Positions 29,674 through 37,940 of a stretch of DNA of 64,000 bases are shown here, in pieces. Numbering within the stretch: the first letter of the stretch is position 1; each line of letters begins with the position of its first letter. The DNA is from an uncultured Lutibacter sp. (GTDB lineage Bacteria; Bacteroidota; Bacteroidia; Flavobacteriales; Flavobacteriaceae), in NCBI RefSeq assembly GCF_947493565.1, contig NZ_CANLRG010000006.1, positions 124,001 through 188,000 on the forward strand, read 5' to 3'. Made by a program: the position numbers and the translations under genes. The notes beneath the pieces are model-generated. The model saw nothing but the letters and a program-made list of their open reading frames with translations, had not been told where the DNA came from and searched no databases.

Positions 29674-30396
29674 TTAGCTTCTTGATACACTTCCACCTGA
29701 AGAGGTGTTTTTATTAATATCGGTAGGATTTCCTTCATAATCAATGTCTCCACCGCTACTTGCTTTTGCTGTAAGTTTTTCAGTTACATTAATATCAATG
29801 TTGGCTCCACTGCTAGCATTTGCGTAGGCAACTTCTGCAACTAATTCATCAGCATCTATGGAGCTTCCACTACTTGCTCTTGCTGAAAAAGTATTTGTTT
29901 TACCAAATAAATCCATATTTGCTCCACTTGAGGTTTCACTAGTAACATCATCTGCATTTACATGAATTTTTATAGAGCTACCACTGCTAGAGTCTAAATC
30001 TAATGTTTGAACGTTTAAAGTGTTTTCAGATTTAACTGAAGCTCCGCTGGAGGTGTATATTCCTGAAATTTGTTTGGCAGTTAAGTATACATTACGTGCT
30101 TTTGCTCTGTACACATTTTTTTCAAAATAAACTTTTAATTCATTGTTTTTAACTTCTGTAATTAATAAATCTATAATGTTTTCATCAGCTTCTACAGATA
30201 AATCTGTTTTACTTCCTTGAGTTAAATATAAATTGATGCCTTGTTGAACTTTTATAGTTTCAAAATTAGAACTTATTTTTCTATCTTCAGACTGAACATT
30301 TCCATTACCTTTAATTCCATTAAATCCATCAATAAAGCAAGATGTTGTGGTAATTAAAAGAATAAATATTGCTGTAAGTTTAGTTAATGTTTTCAT
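29674..30396 (-). CDS. DUF2807 (head GIN domain) lipoprotein
   Basis: The 240-residue protein has a lipoprotein signal (MKTLTKLTAIFILLITTTSC, modified Cys20). A right-handed beta-helix-like GIN/DUF2807 domain follows, marked by repeated Ser-Ser-Gly turns (TSSGASVKSE, SSSGSSIKIH, TSSGANMDLF, ASSGSSIDAD, ASSGANIDIN, ASSGGDIDYE, TSSGGSVSRS). Such proteins are surface or periplasmic and of unknown function. In Bacteroidota they often accompany PspC and PadR genes, as here. A possible own -7 box (CAAAAGTA on the plus strand at 30419-30426) lies 23 bases upstream, so it may be transcribed both alone and with the PspC operon. Confidence 0.88.
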   Translation of the reverse strand: MKTLTKLTAIFILLITTTSCFIDGFNGIKGNGNVQSEDRKISSNFETIKVQQGINLYLTQGSKTDLSVEADENIIDLLITEVKNNELKVYFEKNVYRAKARNVYLTAKQISGIYTSSGASVKSENTLNVQTLDLDSSSGSSIKIHVNADDVTSETSSGANMDLFGKTNTFSARASSGSSIDADELVAEVAYANASSGANIDINVTEKLTAKASSGGDIDYEGNPTDINKNTSSGGSVSRS

Positions 30397-30491
30397 ATTA
30401 TAGTTTTTTAAGTTGTGTCAAAAGTATCTTTTAATGTTTTAAAGCTAAAAAGGAATTGGATGAATTGTATTTTTTTTAGTTTGAATTGTGA

Positions 30492-32240
30492 TTATTTAAT
30501 GATTACTCCATTTTGATTGATATTTACTTCTGCATCATTTTCACCATCATTAATTTTAAGCTCTACACCATTATTGTCGATATTTAATTTAAAATGTTCG
30601 TTATTTTTTTTATAATCATCTCCAAAAATACTTTCATCACAGTCTAAACATTCTAAACCATCTTCTGTCATTTTATAAAAGTGTTTTGGCATATCTCTAT
30701 CATGAACATTTTGAATATTATCAACATCATCTAAATAAGTTCTTGTTGAGTGATCTAAGTATATTACAGAGTTTATAGGCAAATACACATCAATATTTAT
30801 TAACTGATCTTTAAATCTATTTTTCATGTTAGATAAAAAGTAACCATTTAGCAATAAATTTTTATCATTTAAATTGAATTGATACTCAATAGCTTCAGCA
30901 TCATTGTTGGCATTTAACCTATTTTTTCCTTCAGATTCTTTTCTAATTTTAACAAAGGCATTTAGTTTATCAGTTGCTTTAATGTCTAAATTAATTCTGG
31001 TTGAATATAGTTTTTGAACATCATTATCGTAAACAGTTTCTACATCATATCTTCTTCTCAATTCACTTCTATTAGATAAATTTTCATCACCAACCATTTT
31101 AATTTTAAGGGTATCGTTTTCAACAATTGTTAGTTCTTCTGTTTGCCTATGTACACCTTCAAAAGCAGTTTGTGTTGCAAAGTTAATTCCTGCAAAACCA
31201 AGTCCTAAAAGTGAAATAATCCATATACCTAATAAAGAAAGCTTTGTGGTAGTACTAAAAGATTTAACATTGCTAGAAAGTATTTTTAAGCCTAGCATAA
31301 ATAATACTACAAATGGAATTCCAATGGCTATAAAAGTAAAAAGTATTAATAACCAAGATGGTATTACAGAATCGAAAAAGAAAGGAGGATAGTTCACATA
31401 ATCATTACCAAACCCTAGTATTTCAAAACTTCCAATAGAAAATGCTCCAATAATTAATCCAATTAATGTGGATGCCGCAATAAAGATTAATAAAGCACCA
31501 ATAAATTTTCCGAAAATATTAAAAATAGCGACTATAATTTTTCCAATAGTATCTACTATTTCATTAAAACCAGATTTGGCTTTGCTTTCTACGTTTTTTT
31601 TAAATTCAGAACTTTTAACCTTTTCAGTAGCTTGATTAACTCCTTCTTTTACTTTTGAAGAAACATCTTGAAATTCTTCTCTAATTTTTTTTTCAATATT
31701 GCTTATGTTTACTGGTTCACCTTTCATTTGAAGTTTTTCTGCTGTGGTTTCGGCTACTGGAATTAAAATCCATAATAAGAAATACACTAAAAATCCTACA
31801 CCAAACCCGAAAGCTAAAACCAGCCATATAATACGCATCCAAATGGCTTCCATTCCAATATAATGCGCTAAACCAGAACAAACACCACCTAAAAATTTAT
31901 CATCTCCATCTCTAAATAGTTTTTTGTTCGATTTTCTTGGTCTATATGTTGGTTCATCCTCAAAAATTTCTTCGTCTACTAAATAATCTTCAGGTTTCCC
32001 CATTATTTTAGTAATCTCGTCAATGTCGTTTTCATTAACAACTTGACGCTCGTCTTTTACTCTTTCAGAAAGCAATTCTCCAATTCTATGCTCAATGTCA
32101 TTTAAAATTTCATCTCTACCTTGAGGATCGTCACTTAAAGATCTTCTTATTGCATCTAAATACAGTTTCAGTTTTTGATAAGCTAGTTCATCAATATGAA
32201 AAAAGATGCCTCCTAAATTTATATTTATTGTTTTGTTCAT
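30492..32240 (-). CDS. PspC domain-containing membrane protein
   Basis: The 582-residue protein starts with a cytoplasmic helical region of about 95 residues (LDAIRRSLSDDPQGRDEILN, EIL..IE motif). A PspC domain follows (about 105-165: DKFLGGVCSGLAHYIGMEAI, then a hydrophobic hairpin ending LLWILIPVA). Several membrane segments come between 230 and 360, and a long C-terminal periplasmic part resembles DUF2807/DUF4097-type beta structure. PspC senses or signals envelope stress in E. coli, but this fused form lacks other psp genes nearby. It overlaps padR by four bases (ATGA), so the pair is translationally coupled. Confidence 0.92.
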   Translation of the reverse strand: MNKTININLGGIFFHIDELAYQKLKLYLDAIRRSLSDDPQGRDEILNDIEHRIGELLSERVKDERQVVNENDIDEITKIMGKPEDYLVDEEIFEDEPTYRPRKSNKKLFRDGDDKFLGGVCSGLAHYIGMEAIWMRIIWLVLAFGFGVGFLVYFLLWILIPVAETTAEKLQMKGEPVNISNIEKKIREEFQDVSSKVKEGVNQATEKVKSSEFKKNVESKAKSGFNEIVDTIGKIIVAIFNIFGKFIGALLIFIAASTLIGLIIGAFSIGSFEILGFGNDYVNYPPFFFDSVIPSWLLILFTFIAIGIPFVVLFMLGLKILSSNVKSFSTTTKLSLLGIWIISLLGLGFAGINFATQTAFEGVHRQTEELTIVENDTLKIKMVGDENLSNRSELRRRYDVETVYDNDVQKLYSTRINLDIKATDKLNAFVKIRKESEGKNRLNANNDAEAIEYQFNLNDKNLLLNGYFLSNMKNRFKDQLINIDVYLPINSVIYLDHSTRTYLDDVDNIQNVHDRDMPKHFYKMTEDGLECLDCDESIFGDDYKKNNEHFKLNIDNNGVELKINDGENDAEVNINQNGVIIK

Positions 32241-32578
32241 TTTTCTGTTGGTTTATTGGTAGTTACTAAGTTTACTGCTTCTACAAGTTCACTCCAAGTT
32301 GTATTTAATTCTTTTAAAAATAATTTACCTGTTTCTGTTAAGGCATAATATTTTCTTGGGGGTCCTGATGTTGATTCCTCCCAGCGATAGCCGAGTAAAC
32401 CAGCATTTTTTAATCTAGTTAATAATGGGTACACAGTTCCCTCAACAACTAGTAATTTTGCATCTTTTAGCTGCGATAAAATTTCAGAAGTATAAGCGTC
32501 TCCATGTTGTAAAATGGAAAGTATACAGAATTCTAAAACCCCTTTTCGCATTTGTGCTTTTGTGTTTTCTATCTTCAT
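32237..32578 (-). CDS. PadR family transcriptional regulator
   Basis: The 113-residue protein is a small PadR: winged helix with KGVLEFCILSILQHGDAYTS, recognition helix region EGTVYPLLTRLKNAGLLGYR and wing WEESTSGPPRKYYALTETGK, then one dimerisation helix. PadR proteins mostly repress, often their own operon and membrane or efflux genes. It sits between DUF4870 and PspC genes. A dyad overlapping the operon promoter, repeated before an outer-membrane protein gene 29 kb away, is a plausible binding site for it. The ligand is unknown. Confidence 0.95.
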   Translation of the reverse strand: MKIENTKAQMRKGVLEFCILSILQHGDAYTSEILSQLKDAKLLVVEGTVYPLLTRLKNAGLLGYRWEESTSGPPRKYYALTETGKLFLKELNTTWSELVEAVNLVTTNKPTEK

Positions 32579-32611
32579 AAGTTGAGATTTTTTTATTGGG
32601 TGAATATCGAA

Positions 32612-32989
32612 CTATTTTATAAATTGAATAGTTAAGGGATATTTATAATATTCATTGTTATTTACTTTTAAAGCTGCTTGAATAATTAAAACAAATCTTA
32701 CAATACCTAATATTACGACTACCGAAATGCCACCAAAAATTCCGAAAAAATTTGGAAAATGGAAAAATGAGGTAGAGAATATACTTAAGCCTAAAATAAA
32801 TGTGTATAGTAAAAAGCTTAAATTAAAATTTACGGCTTCTCTTCCTTGTTCATCTAAATATGCACTTTCATCTTTTTTAACTTGCCAAAAAATTAAAGGT
32901 GCAATAACGCCTCCTAATGGAAAAAAATAACTTGCAAATGCTGAAATGTGAATTAAAAATGCACTGCTACTTTCATTTTTTGAGTTCAT
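32612..32989 (-). CDS. DUF4870 domain-containing membrane protein
   Basis: From this Met the product is a 125-residue protein with four predicted membrane segments (HISAFASYFFPLGGVIAPLI, then NFNLSFLLYTFILGLSIF, and a long C-terminal pair). It carries the DUF4870 hallmark WQVKKDESAYLDEQGREAVN between the first two. An upstream Met at 33019 would add ten residues but lies inside the -7 box, so I reject it. It is the first gene of the PadR-PspC operon. The function is unknown; DUF4870 proteins often accompany envelope-stress PspC modules. Confidence 0.88.
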   Translation of the reverse strand: MNSKNESSSAFLIHISAFASYFFPLGGVIAPLIFWQVKKDESAYLDEQGREAVNFNLSFLLYTFILGLSIFSTSFFHFPNFFGIFGGISVVVILGIVRFVLIIQAALKVNNNEYYKYPLTIQFIK

Positions 32990-33016
32990 AATTGTGTAAT
33001 CGTTTAGTTTCTTATG

Positions 33017-33080
33017 CAAATATATGGATAAAAAATAGTATTATGCAAAACATAGTACTGTATTTTAACTTTTTTTTAAC
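33017..33080 (-). promoter_or_regulatory. Promoter and PadR-like operator of the DUF4870-PadR-PspC operon
   Basis: The minus-strand -7 box TATATTTG occupies 33024-33017. The 23-base dyad at 33037-33059 (left arm AGTATTATGC, right arm ACATAGTACT, 8 of 10 arm bases matched) covers the -33 region, and a run TTTTAAC plus eight T follows upstream. The same layout recurs at 62108-62168. The ATGT/ACAT core is typical of PadR operators. Confidence 0.65.
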
Positions 33081-33145
33081 AAAATAAATAATTTTTAAGT
33101 TTATTAATTTTAGTTAACTTGTTCAAAAATTAATAGTACATGTAA

Positions 33146-33616
33146 ATGGAAGTAACTGTAAAAAAAATGAATAGATTTTTAATGTTTAAACTCCCTTCAG
33201 CTTTTTTATGTGGAGTTAAACTTAAAGAATTAGAATTAACAAAAGCAGTTGTAACTGTTACTTATAGGTGGATTAACCAAAACCCATTTAAATCTATGTA
33301 TTTTGCAGTGCAATCAATGGCTGCTGAACTTTCTACAGGAGCTTTAGTAATTAAAAAAATAAGAGAAAGTGGAAAGCCAATATCTATGTTGGTTACTAAT
33401 CATTCAGGAAAATTTACAAAAAAAGCCGTTGGGAAAATTACATTTACTTGTATGGATGGAGAGGCAATTGAAAAAGCTTTAACGAAAACTATTGAAACAG
33501 GTGAAGGGCAAACTATTTTAATGAAATCAATTGGCATTGATGAAAGTGGAGAACAAGTTTCATTATATGAATTTGAGTGGAGTGTAAAGCTTAAACAAAA
33601 AAGTTTAAACAAATAA
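33146..33616 (+). CDS. DUF4442 (hotdog-fold) protein
   Basis: The 156-residue protein has a hotdog-like pattern: the helix MYFAVQSMAAELSTGALVIK packed on strands VTVTYRWINQNPFK and FTKKAVGKITFTCMDG. This matches DUF4442, relatives of PaaI thioesterases. No catalytic residues can be assigned with confidence. It lies 34 bases before the TIGR00266 gene and is divergent from the PadR operon, so its promoter region abuts the PadR-like operator. Confidence 0.8.
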   Translation: MEVTVKKMNRFLMFKLPSAFLCGVKLKELELTKAVVTVTYRWINQNPFKSMYFAVQSMAAELSTGALVIKKIRESGKPISMLVTNHSGKFTKKAVGKITFTCMDGEAIEKALTKTIETGEGQTILMKSIGIDESGEQVSLYEFEWSVKLKQKSLNK

Positions 33617-33650
33617 AGATCTATATTTAAATAATTAAAAACATACTATA

Positions 33651-34451
33651 ATGAATGCACATGAAATAGATTATCATATTCATGGAGAAGAAATGCAATA
33701 TGTAGAAATAGAGTTAGATCCACAAGAAGGAGTGGTGGCAGAATCAGGTAGTTTTATGATGATGGGTGATAGTGTAAAAATGGATACTATTTTTGGGGAT
33801 GGCTCTAATCAAAATGAAGGAGTTTTAGGTAAATTATTTTCAGCAGGGAAAAGGTTGCTTACTGGAGAAAGTTTATTTATGATCGTTTTTTCTAATGTTG
33901 GTATTGGGAAGAAAAAAGTGTCTTTCGCAGCTCCATATCCAGGTCAAATAATACCCATAGATTTAAGTGAATTAGGTGGTAAGTTTATTTGCCAAAAAGA
34001 TTCATTTTTATGCGCTGCAAAAGGTGTTTCGGTAGGCATTGAATTTTCAAAAAGATTGGGCAGAGGTTTATTTGGAGGAGAAGGATTTATTATGCAAAAA
34101 TTGGAAGGTGATGGAATGACTTTTGTTCATGCAGGTGGAAATATGAGTAAAAAAATACTTCAATCAGGTGAAATTTTAAAAGTAGATACAGGTTGTGTGG
34201 TTGGATTTACAAAGGATGTAGATTATGATATAGAATTTGTTGGTGGAATTAAAAATACAGTTTTTGGGGGTGAAGGTTTATTTTTTGCTACTTTAAAAGG
34301 GCCAGGGACTGTTTACATACAATCGTTACCTTTTAGTAGGTTGGCTGGAAGAGTTTTAGCTTTAGCACCTCAAACTGGTGGAAAAACTAGGGGAGAAGGT
34401 AGTTTATTAGGTGGAATTGGAAATATATTAGATGGAGATAATAGAATTTAA
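33651..34451 (+). CDS. TIGR00266 / AIM24 family protein
   Basis: The 266-residue protein is a double-stranded beta-helix of the AIM24 family: MQYVEIELDPQEGVVAESGS, then GESLFMIVFSNVGIGKKKVS and GCVVGFTKDVDYDIEFVGG, with the C-terminal LAPQTGGKTRGEGSLLGGIG. Family members are widespread and of unknown molecular function (the yeast member is mitochondrial). It follows the DUF4442 gene in one unit and ends at a strong bidirectional terminator. Confidence 0.93.
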   Translation: MNAHEIDYHIHGEEMQYVEIELDPQEGVVAESGSFMMMGDSVKMDTIFGDGSNQNEGVLGKLFSAGKRLLTGESLFMIVFSNVGIGKKKVSFAAPYPGQIIPIDLSELGGKFICQKDSFLCAAKGVSVGIEFSKRLGRGLFGGEGFIMQKLEGDGMTFVHAGGNMSKKILQSGEILKVDTGCVVGFTKDVDYDIEFVGGIKNTVFGGEGLFFATLKGPGTVYIQSLPFSRLAGRVLALAPQTGGKTRGEGSLLGGIGNILDGDNRI

Positions 34452-34486
34452 AAAAAAACCGAAGCCTAGGCTTCGGTTTTTTTTTT
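34449..34486. terminator. Bidirectional terminator
   Basis: CCGAAGCCT/AGGCTTCGG is a perfect palindrome flanked by nine A and ten T, between converging genes. Confidence 0.92.
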
Positions 34487-35123
34487 AAACTTCTAAAGTT
34501 TCTAACTCTTTATAGTTTTTATTTAATTTCCTTAGCAAAATTCCATAAACAAATTTGTAATACAACCATAATAAACCTATCATAATTAACAAACCTACAA
34601 TTTGAGCAATCAACATAATGTAGAAAAATTTAGTTTCATTAATTTCTAGATGTTTTGGGTTCATAACTTCATTTAAAAGAGTCGAATCAGAAAACATAAT
34701 AATGTTGACAATGATTGATAAAATAACAGTCATTATAATATTGTAATATACATAGTAATTGACGGTTTTACGAGTTTTAATAATTTTTTTCATTAATAAA
34801 CTCGTAGAATCTATAACGCAAATAGAATTATAGTTTTTATAAAACAAATAAATAAAAACGACAACAACTGCATAATGTAAAATATTAGATATTTTTAAAA
34901 ATGCTTTTACATGCAATTTTTCATAAATTGTAAAAAAGCTTTCAGGAATTAATAAATTTATAAATCCCCAAAATAAAAATTCGGCAATACAAATAACAAA
35001 AATCCACTTTACAATTGAAGATGATTTTTTATGGATTATTTTATAAATCTCGTTATATGATAATTTTGGATAGGAGCTCTCCTGCTTTTTCCAGTCTTTT
35101 TTTAATAAATCTAACTCATCCAT
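34485..35123 (-). CDS. Membrane protein, probable anti-sigma-like partner of the ECF sigma factor
   Basis: The 212-residue protein has a soluble N-terminus (MDELDLLKKDWKKQESSYPK) and four membrane segments, near residues 39-60, 79-96, 125-145 and 170-195. There is no zinc-binding HxxxCxxC anti-sigma motif, so it is not a classical ZAS protein. It starts two bases after the stop of the sigma-factor gene, and that tight pairing is the main argument for a regulatory partnership. The function is otherwise unknown. Confidence 0.7.
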   Translation of the reverse strand: MDELDLLKKDWKKQESSYPKLSYNEIYKIIHKKSSSIVKWIFVICIAEFLFWGFINLLIPESFFTIYEKLHVKAFLKISNILHYAVVVVFIYLFYKNYNSICVIDSTSLLMKKIIKTRKTVNYYVYYNIIMTVILSIIVNIIMFSDSTLLNEVMNPKHLEINETKFFYIMLIAQIVGLLIMIGLLWLYYKFVYGILLRKLNKNYKELETLEV

Positions 35124-35125
35124 TT

Positions 35126-35638
35126 TTAAGGATTTAAAATTGTTCTTAAGCGCGTTTTAATTCTATTCATTTTCACTCGTGCATTCACTTCAGAAATACC
35201 AATGGTATCTGAAATTTCTTTATAGCTCTTATCTTCTAAATACAAGAATATTAATGCTTTATCAATATCAGATAGTTGATGAATTGCTTTGTACATTAAT
35301 TTCAATTGTTCTTCTTCAGTATCATCATATTTTGTGGATTCAATTTTATGCAATACTGTGTCAAAATCTTGAGTTTGGATGCTTCTTTTAGATTTTCTAT
35401 AAAGCGTAATGGCCGTATTTAAACCAATTCTATACATCCAAGTTGTTAACTTTGAATCTCCTCTAAACTTTGGATATGCTTTCCATAGTTGAATAGTAAT
35501 TTCTTGAAACAAATCATTGTGAGCTTCTTGATTGTTAGTATAAATTCTACATACTTTATGAATGATATTCTGATGTTTCTGAAATTCAGAAATAAATTTA
35601 TGTTCTAGTTCTTTAGTCACAGGTTTTGTTTGGTTCAA
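35126..35638 (-). CDS. RNA polymerase ECF-type sigma factor
   Basis: The 170-residue protein has region 2 (QEAHNDLFQEITIQLWKAYP and FRGDSKLTTWMYRIGLNTAI) and region 4 (YKAIHQLSDIDKALIFLYLE and SYKEISDTIGISEVNARVKM). Regions 1.1 and 3 are absent, which defines the ECF class. ECF factors redirect polymerase to stress or cell-surface genes. It is followed by a membrane protein that may hold it inactive. I found no matching sigma-specific promoter before it. Confidence 0.95.
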   Translation of the reverse strand: MNQTKPVTKELEHKFISEFQKHQNIIHKVCRIYTNNQEAHNDLFQEITIQLWKAYPKFRGDSKLTTWMYRIGLNTAITLYRKSKRSIQTQDFDTVLHKIESTKYDDTEEEQLKLMYKAIHQLSDIDKALIFLYLEDKSYKEISDTIGISEVNARVKMNRIKTRLRTILNP

Positions 35639-35681
35639 CTAATAAGTATACAATTGATAAAGTTTGTTACAAATTTTGATA

Positions 35682-35716
35682 AAAATAAAAAAAGCAACTC
35701 ATTATGAGTTGCTTTT
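35682..35716 (-). terminator. Terminator of the DUF4369 gene
   Basis: AAAAGCAACTCA and TGAGTTGCTTTT pair around loop TTA; read leftwards it ends in TTTTTTT. It is just outside the stop of the DUF4369 gene but on its upstream-coordinate side. Confidence 0.55.
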
Positions 35717-35735
35717 AAAAGATAAATAGTTTCAA

Positions 35736-36434
35736 CTATTGCTCTGTTTTTTTAATATTCTTTATAAATTCATTAAGCTCTAAACCATATTTTGATTTTT
35801 TTACTTTATTAGATAAAGAATTATTGATGGTATCCAGTAATTTTATATTTGCGTTATATAGTTCAGTTAATGCAATATAAGGAGCTACTTCACTTTCTCC
35901 GTGGCTTACTGCAAAATTAGTTGTAAAATAGTATTTACGTTTTAATAAGTTGTTGTTTTGGACATCAATTTCAGCTAGTTTGGCAGTGTCATTGTTTTTG
36001 CTTGCTTCAAAATTTTCTTTAATTAAATCTAGTTGCTTTCCATTAAATTTTTGAATCATAGCTTTGTATTCTTCTAATAAATCTTGAGTTTTAGAACCGG
36101 TAATTTTAGCACCTAACGTAAATTTTGACAATTTTGATGTTACTGTAATTTCACCTTTTTCAGCAAAAAAAGAAATTCTTTCATCAGTTATTTTATCTAA
36201 AGAAATAAAATAAATTTCTGGATGTTCTATTTCATCAGTAAGAATAAAATTTTCATTTCCATTTAATTGAACAGAATCTACAGCAACCAATAAGGTATCA
36301 ACGTATTTTTGTAAGTACAACGTTCCTTTTTTTAAACCAGCAATGTTCCCTTTAACAATTAAACTTCCTTCTTTTTTTGTAGTACAAGAAAAAAGAAATA
36401 ACCCAATGATAAGGTAACTAAGTAATTTTTTCAT
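35736..36434 (-). CDS. DUF4369 domain lipoprotein
   Basis: The 232-residue protein has a lipoprotein signal (MKKLLSYLIIGLFLFSC, Cys17). A DUF4369 beta-domain follows (GSLIVKGNIAGLKKGTLYLQ, VDTLLVAVDSVQLNGNENFI), as found at the front of Bacteroidota thioredoxin-like lipoproteins. The thioredoxin domain itself is missing here: the C-terminal half is helical and charged (YKAMIQKFNGKQLDLIKENF), with no CxxC. The role is unknown. Confidence 0.88.
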   Translation of the reverse strand: MKKLLSYLIIGLFLFSCTTKKEGSLIVKGNIAGLKKGTLYLQKYVDTLLVAVDSVQLNGNENFILTDEIEHPEIYFISLDKITDERISFFAEKGEITVTSKLSKFTLGAKITGSKTQDLLEEYKAMIQKFNGKQLDLIKENFEASKNNDTAKLAEIDVQNNNLLKRKYYFTTNFAVSHGESEVAPYIALTELYNANIKLLDTINNSLSNKVKKSKYGLELNEFIKNIKKTEQ

Positions 36435-36476
36435 CTTTAAATTTTTAAGCGCGCTAATATATTTATATTTTATGAT

Positions 36477-37787
36477 TTAACTAACGGTTGGAGCTACAAT
36501 TCTCATTAACTCTGCAGTAAGCATGGCTCCATAGGTTCCAACTACGTACCCAAAAACGGCTAATAATACACCAACAGTTGCAAGTGAAGGGTGAAATGCA
36601 GCTGCAACAACAGGAGCTGAAGCGGCACCACCAATATTGGCTTTACTTCCTACGGCTAAGAAGAAATAAGGAGCTTTAATTAATTTAGCAACGATAATTA
36701 ATATTAAAACATGAATAGCCATCCATATTAAACCTACTACAATTAATCCAGGATTGTCTAAAATTTTAGTCAAATCCATTTTCATACCTATAGTGGCTAC
36801 TAAAATGTAAATAAATACGCTCCCAATTTTACTTGCACCTGCACCTTCATATTCTTTTAATTTAGTGAATGAAAGTAATATTCCTAAAATAGTAGCGATG
36901 GTAATCATCCAGAAAAATTGTGAACCAAATGAAGATAATACAGATGTTTTATCACTAACAGCTTCAAAATTAGCAATTAAAAAGTTTGAAATAGTATTGG
37001 ACCCCCAATGTGAGACACCTACAACTACAAACGCAATTCCTAAGATTACCATAAAGTCAGCTAAAGTTGGATTTCTACTTATTTTAGAAGCATAACTAGA
37101 AACTTTTTCTTTTAAAGTTTCAATGGCTGAAGTATCAGCTTTCAACCATTTGTCAATTTTTTCAGATTTTCCAATACCTAACAGTAAAATAGCCATCCAA
37201 ATATTAGCAACCACAATGTCAACAATTACAAAGCTTGCATAATTTTTAGTATTAAATTGATAAATTTCTAACATCGCTGCTTGATTGGCTCCACCGCCAA
37301 TCCAACTGCCTGCCAATGTTGACAAACCTCTCCAAACAGCATCGGGACCAGCACCTCCAACTGTTTCTGGAGAAACCAAAGAAACCAATAAAATGGCAAT
37401 AGGCCCACCAATAATAATGCCTGCAGTTCCGGTTAAAAACATAATTAATGCTTTTGGTCCTAAATTAAATACCGCTTTTAAGTCAATACTTAAAGTCATT
37501 AGAACCAATGCTGCAGGTAATAAAAATCGACTAGCCACATAGTATAATTGAGATTTATGCTTTGTAATTTCACCAGCTTCATTTACAGTTTGCCATTCTG
37601 GAGAAATAATTCCTGTGGTGGTAAAAAAGGCTGGCATCATATAAGCCATTAATAGTGCGGGAATATATTTGTAGAATTTTTTCCAGAATTTGGTTTCACT
37701 TGTAGAAGTATAAAAAACGAATCCTAAGGTTAGCATTAAAATTCCGAAAACAATAGTGTCTTGAGTAAAAAAGGGTGTCGTATCCAT
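36477..37787 (-). CDS. DUF819 family membrane protein
   Basis: The 436-residue protein is an integral membrane protein of the DUF819 (YjcL-like) family, with about ten membrane segments in two related halves. Conserved Gly/Asn-rich cores are GSWIGGGANQAAMLEIYQF and SKANIGGAASAPVVAAAFHP, which resemble the ion-binding discontinuous helices of transporters. A transport role is likely but the substrate is unknown. It is separate from the DUF4369 gene (42-base gap) and reads away from the S46 peptidases. Confidence 0.9.
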   Translation of the reverse strand: MDTTPFFTQDTIVFGILMLTLGFVFYTSTSETKFWKKFYKYIPALLMAYMMPAFFTTTGIISPEWQTVNEAGEITKHKSQLYYVASRFLLPAALVLMTLSIDLKAVFNLGPKALIMFLTGTAGIIIGGPIAILLVSLVSPETVGGAGPDAVWRGLSTLAGSWIGGGANQAAMLEIYQFNTKNYASFVIVDIVVANIWMAILLLGIGKSEKIDKWLKADTSAIETLKEKVSSYASKISRNPTLADFMVILGIAFVVVGVSHWGSNTISNFLIANFEAVSDKTSVLSSFGSQFFWMITIATILGILLSFTKLKEYEGAGASKIGSVFIYILVATIGMKMDLTKILDNPGLIVVGLIWMAIHVLILIIVAKLIKAPYFFLAVGSKANIGGAASAPVVAAAFHPSLATVGVLLAVFGYVVGTYGAMLTAELMRIVAPTVS

Positions 37788-37860
37788 GTAAAATTTTAAG
37801 TTTTGGCTAATTTAACATTTTTTATGAATTTTTTAGGTAAAAAATGTGCTTTTGGATGCT

Positions 37861-37868
37861 TATATTTG
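37861..37868 (+). promoter_or_regulatory. -7 box of the S46 peptidase pair
   Basis: TATATTTG is an exact match to the -7 consensus, giving a leader of about 70 bases before the first peptidase gene. No TTG sits at the right distance upstream. Confidence 0.45.
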
Positions 37869-37940
37869 TTGGAAATTTTTAAAAATAAAATGGAGATTTT
37901 TTTTTGATTTTCATTTAATAAAACAATCAATTAAATTCAA

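Noticed and set aside
32990-33019. Upstream Met extending the DUF4870 protein by ten residues
   Set aside because: That codon is in the -7 box of the operon promoter, so it should not be transcribed.
35643-35690. Search for a promoter before the ECF sigma factor
   Set aside because: No CAAAnnTA box with an upstream partner was found, so none is claimed.
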